Part shown: one piece after another, positions 6,294 to 6,641 of the stretch
Position numbering within the stretch: position 1 is the first letter of the stretch
How the letters are laid out: each line of letters opens with the position of its first letter
Origin: Akkermansiaceae bacterium
GTDB lineage: Bacteria; Verrucomicrobiota; Verrucomicrobiia; Verrucomicrobiales; Akkermansiaceae
DNA length: 6,641 bases
NCBI GenBank assembly: GCA_029287105.1
Contig: JARFRT010000600.1
Coordinates: forward strand, 1-6,641
Direction: 5' to 3'
Position numbers and translations under genes: made by a program
Notes under the pieces: model-generated
What the model was told of the DNA's origin: nothing
The model's database searches: none
What the model saw: only the letters and a program-made list of their open reading frames with translations

Positions 6294-6641
6294 TTGAAAG
6301 AGCGATTCGGTGAAAAATTCAGCACAAATGTTTCGCTCGCCCGCTTCACGTCGGCACGGATTGGGGGTCCAGCAGAAGGACTTCTAATGGCAGAATCAAT
6401 CGATGACCTGGTTGAAATGGCCAGTTTCCTATGTGAGAAGAGAACCCCATTTATCGTTCTGGGGGGCGGATCGAATGTGCTGGTGAGCTACATGGGTGTG
6501 CAGGGAATTGTTCTACTGAATAAAGCGCGCCAGGTTGAATTTGATGTTAAAAGTGAACAACCAACAGTATGGGCAGCTTCTGGGACAAACTTCGGAGTGG
6601 TTGCTCGGCAGGCAGCAGATCTGGGATTGACTGGTTTGGAA
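6294..6641 (+). CDS. murB: UDP-N-acetylmuramate dehydrogenase (MurB), N-terminal part, runs off the right edge
   Basis: MurB is the cytoplasmic FAD enzyme that reduces the enolpyruvyl group of UDP-GlcNAc-enolpyruvate to give UDP-MurNAc in peptidoglycan synthesis. Visible here are 116 codons covering the first part of the FAD-binding domain. With the TTG at 6294 as residue 1: KERFGEKFSTNVSLARFTSA (2-21), RIGGPA (22-27), VLGGGSNVLVS (55-65, the flavin-phosphate loop), then GTNFGVVARQAADLGLTGLE at the edge. The substrate-binding and C-terminal domains lie outside. No ATG exists in this frame after the TGA at 6276-6278, so TTG at 6294 is the only usual start, and it lacks a Shine-Dalgarno. The good ribosome site points instead to ATG 6262 in another frame; one extra base between 6262 and 6291 would fuse MRETADLMR to this frame and give a normal MurB N-terminus. 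It is either a sequence error, an N-terminal frameshift, or translation coupled to a short leader. The TSARIGGPA spelling, rather than TTFRIGG, resembles Chloroflexota homologues as I remember them. Confidence 0.88.
   Translation, partial: MKERFGEKFSTNVSLARFTSARIGGPAEGLLMAESIDDLVEMASFLCEKRTPFIVLGGGSNVLVSYMGVQGIVLLNKARQVEFDVKSEQPTVWAASGTNFGVVARQAADLGLTGLE

Overview
The window looks like metagenome-type bacterial DNA made of two parts that differ in composition. Positions 1 to about 4500 are GC-rich (67% in the one 60-base line I counted by hand). They carry an S1-family sulfatase (cut by the left edge), the broken remains of a second sulfatase, a secreted protein that I recognise as the DUF3863/DUF3864 type (a putative carbohydrate-active enzyme), and a secreted protein with a helical-repeat region and a lectin-like C-terminus. 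Clusters of sulfatases with secreted carbohydrate-related proteins are typical of polysaccharide degraders of the Planctomycetota/Verrucomicrobiota/Kiritimatiellota/Lentisphaerota group and of Bacteroidota. The high GC and the HEAT-like/lectin-like protein lean towards the first group, but this is inference.

Layout: 1-1347 (+) sulfatase, 5' end missing; about 1417-1855 (+) sulfatase pseudogene with no usable start codon, a one-base frameshift and a missing C-terminal two thirds; 1812-3293 (-) DUF3863-type secreted protein, convergent with the pseudogene; a 158-base divergent spacer; 3452-4504 (+) secreted HEAT-like/lectin-like protein; 4505-4806 a gap of about 300 bases with no convincing gene; 4807-6165 (-) a complete AAA_14/DUF4143 ATPase; 6166-6261 an AT-rich divergent control region with a perfect 7-bp inverted repeat and a strong Shine-Dalgarno; and 6262/6294 to the right edge (+) the start of murB, whose reading frame is displaced from the well-placed ATG.

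The left part fits a locus for breaking down a sulfated glycan: sulfatases remove sulfate esters, and the DUF3863-type protein may act on the sugar chain or bind it. The right part has clearly lower GC (roughly 50% in genes, about 25% in the spacer). It joins a mobile-type accessory ATPase to a housekeeping peptidoglycan gene whose motif spelling reminds me of Chloroflexota MurB proteins. The change between 4500 and 4800 could be an island boundary, a horizontal transfer or an assembly join. I found no CRISPR array, tRNA, rRNA or intact insertion sequence. The items most worth checking are the DUF3863-type enzyme in its sulfatase context, the composition break, and the two single-base frame disruptions (1556-1560 and 6262-6291).
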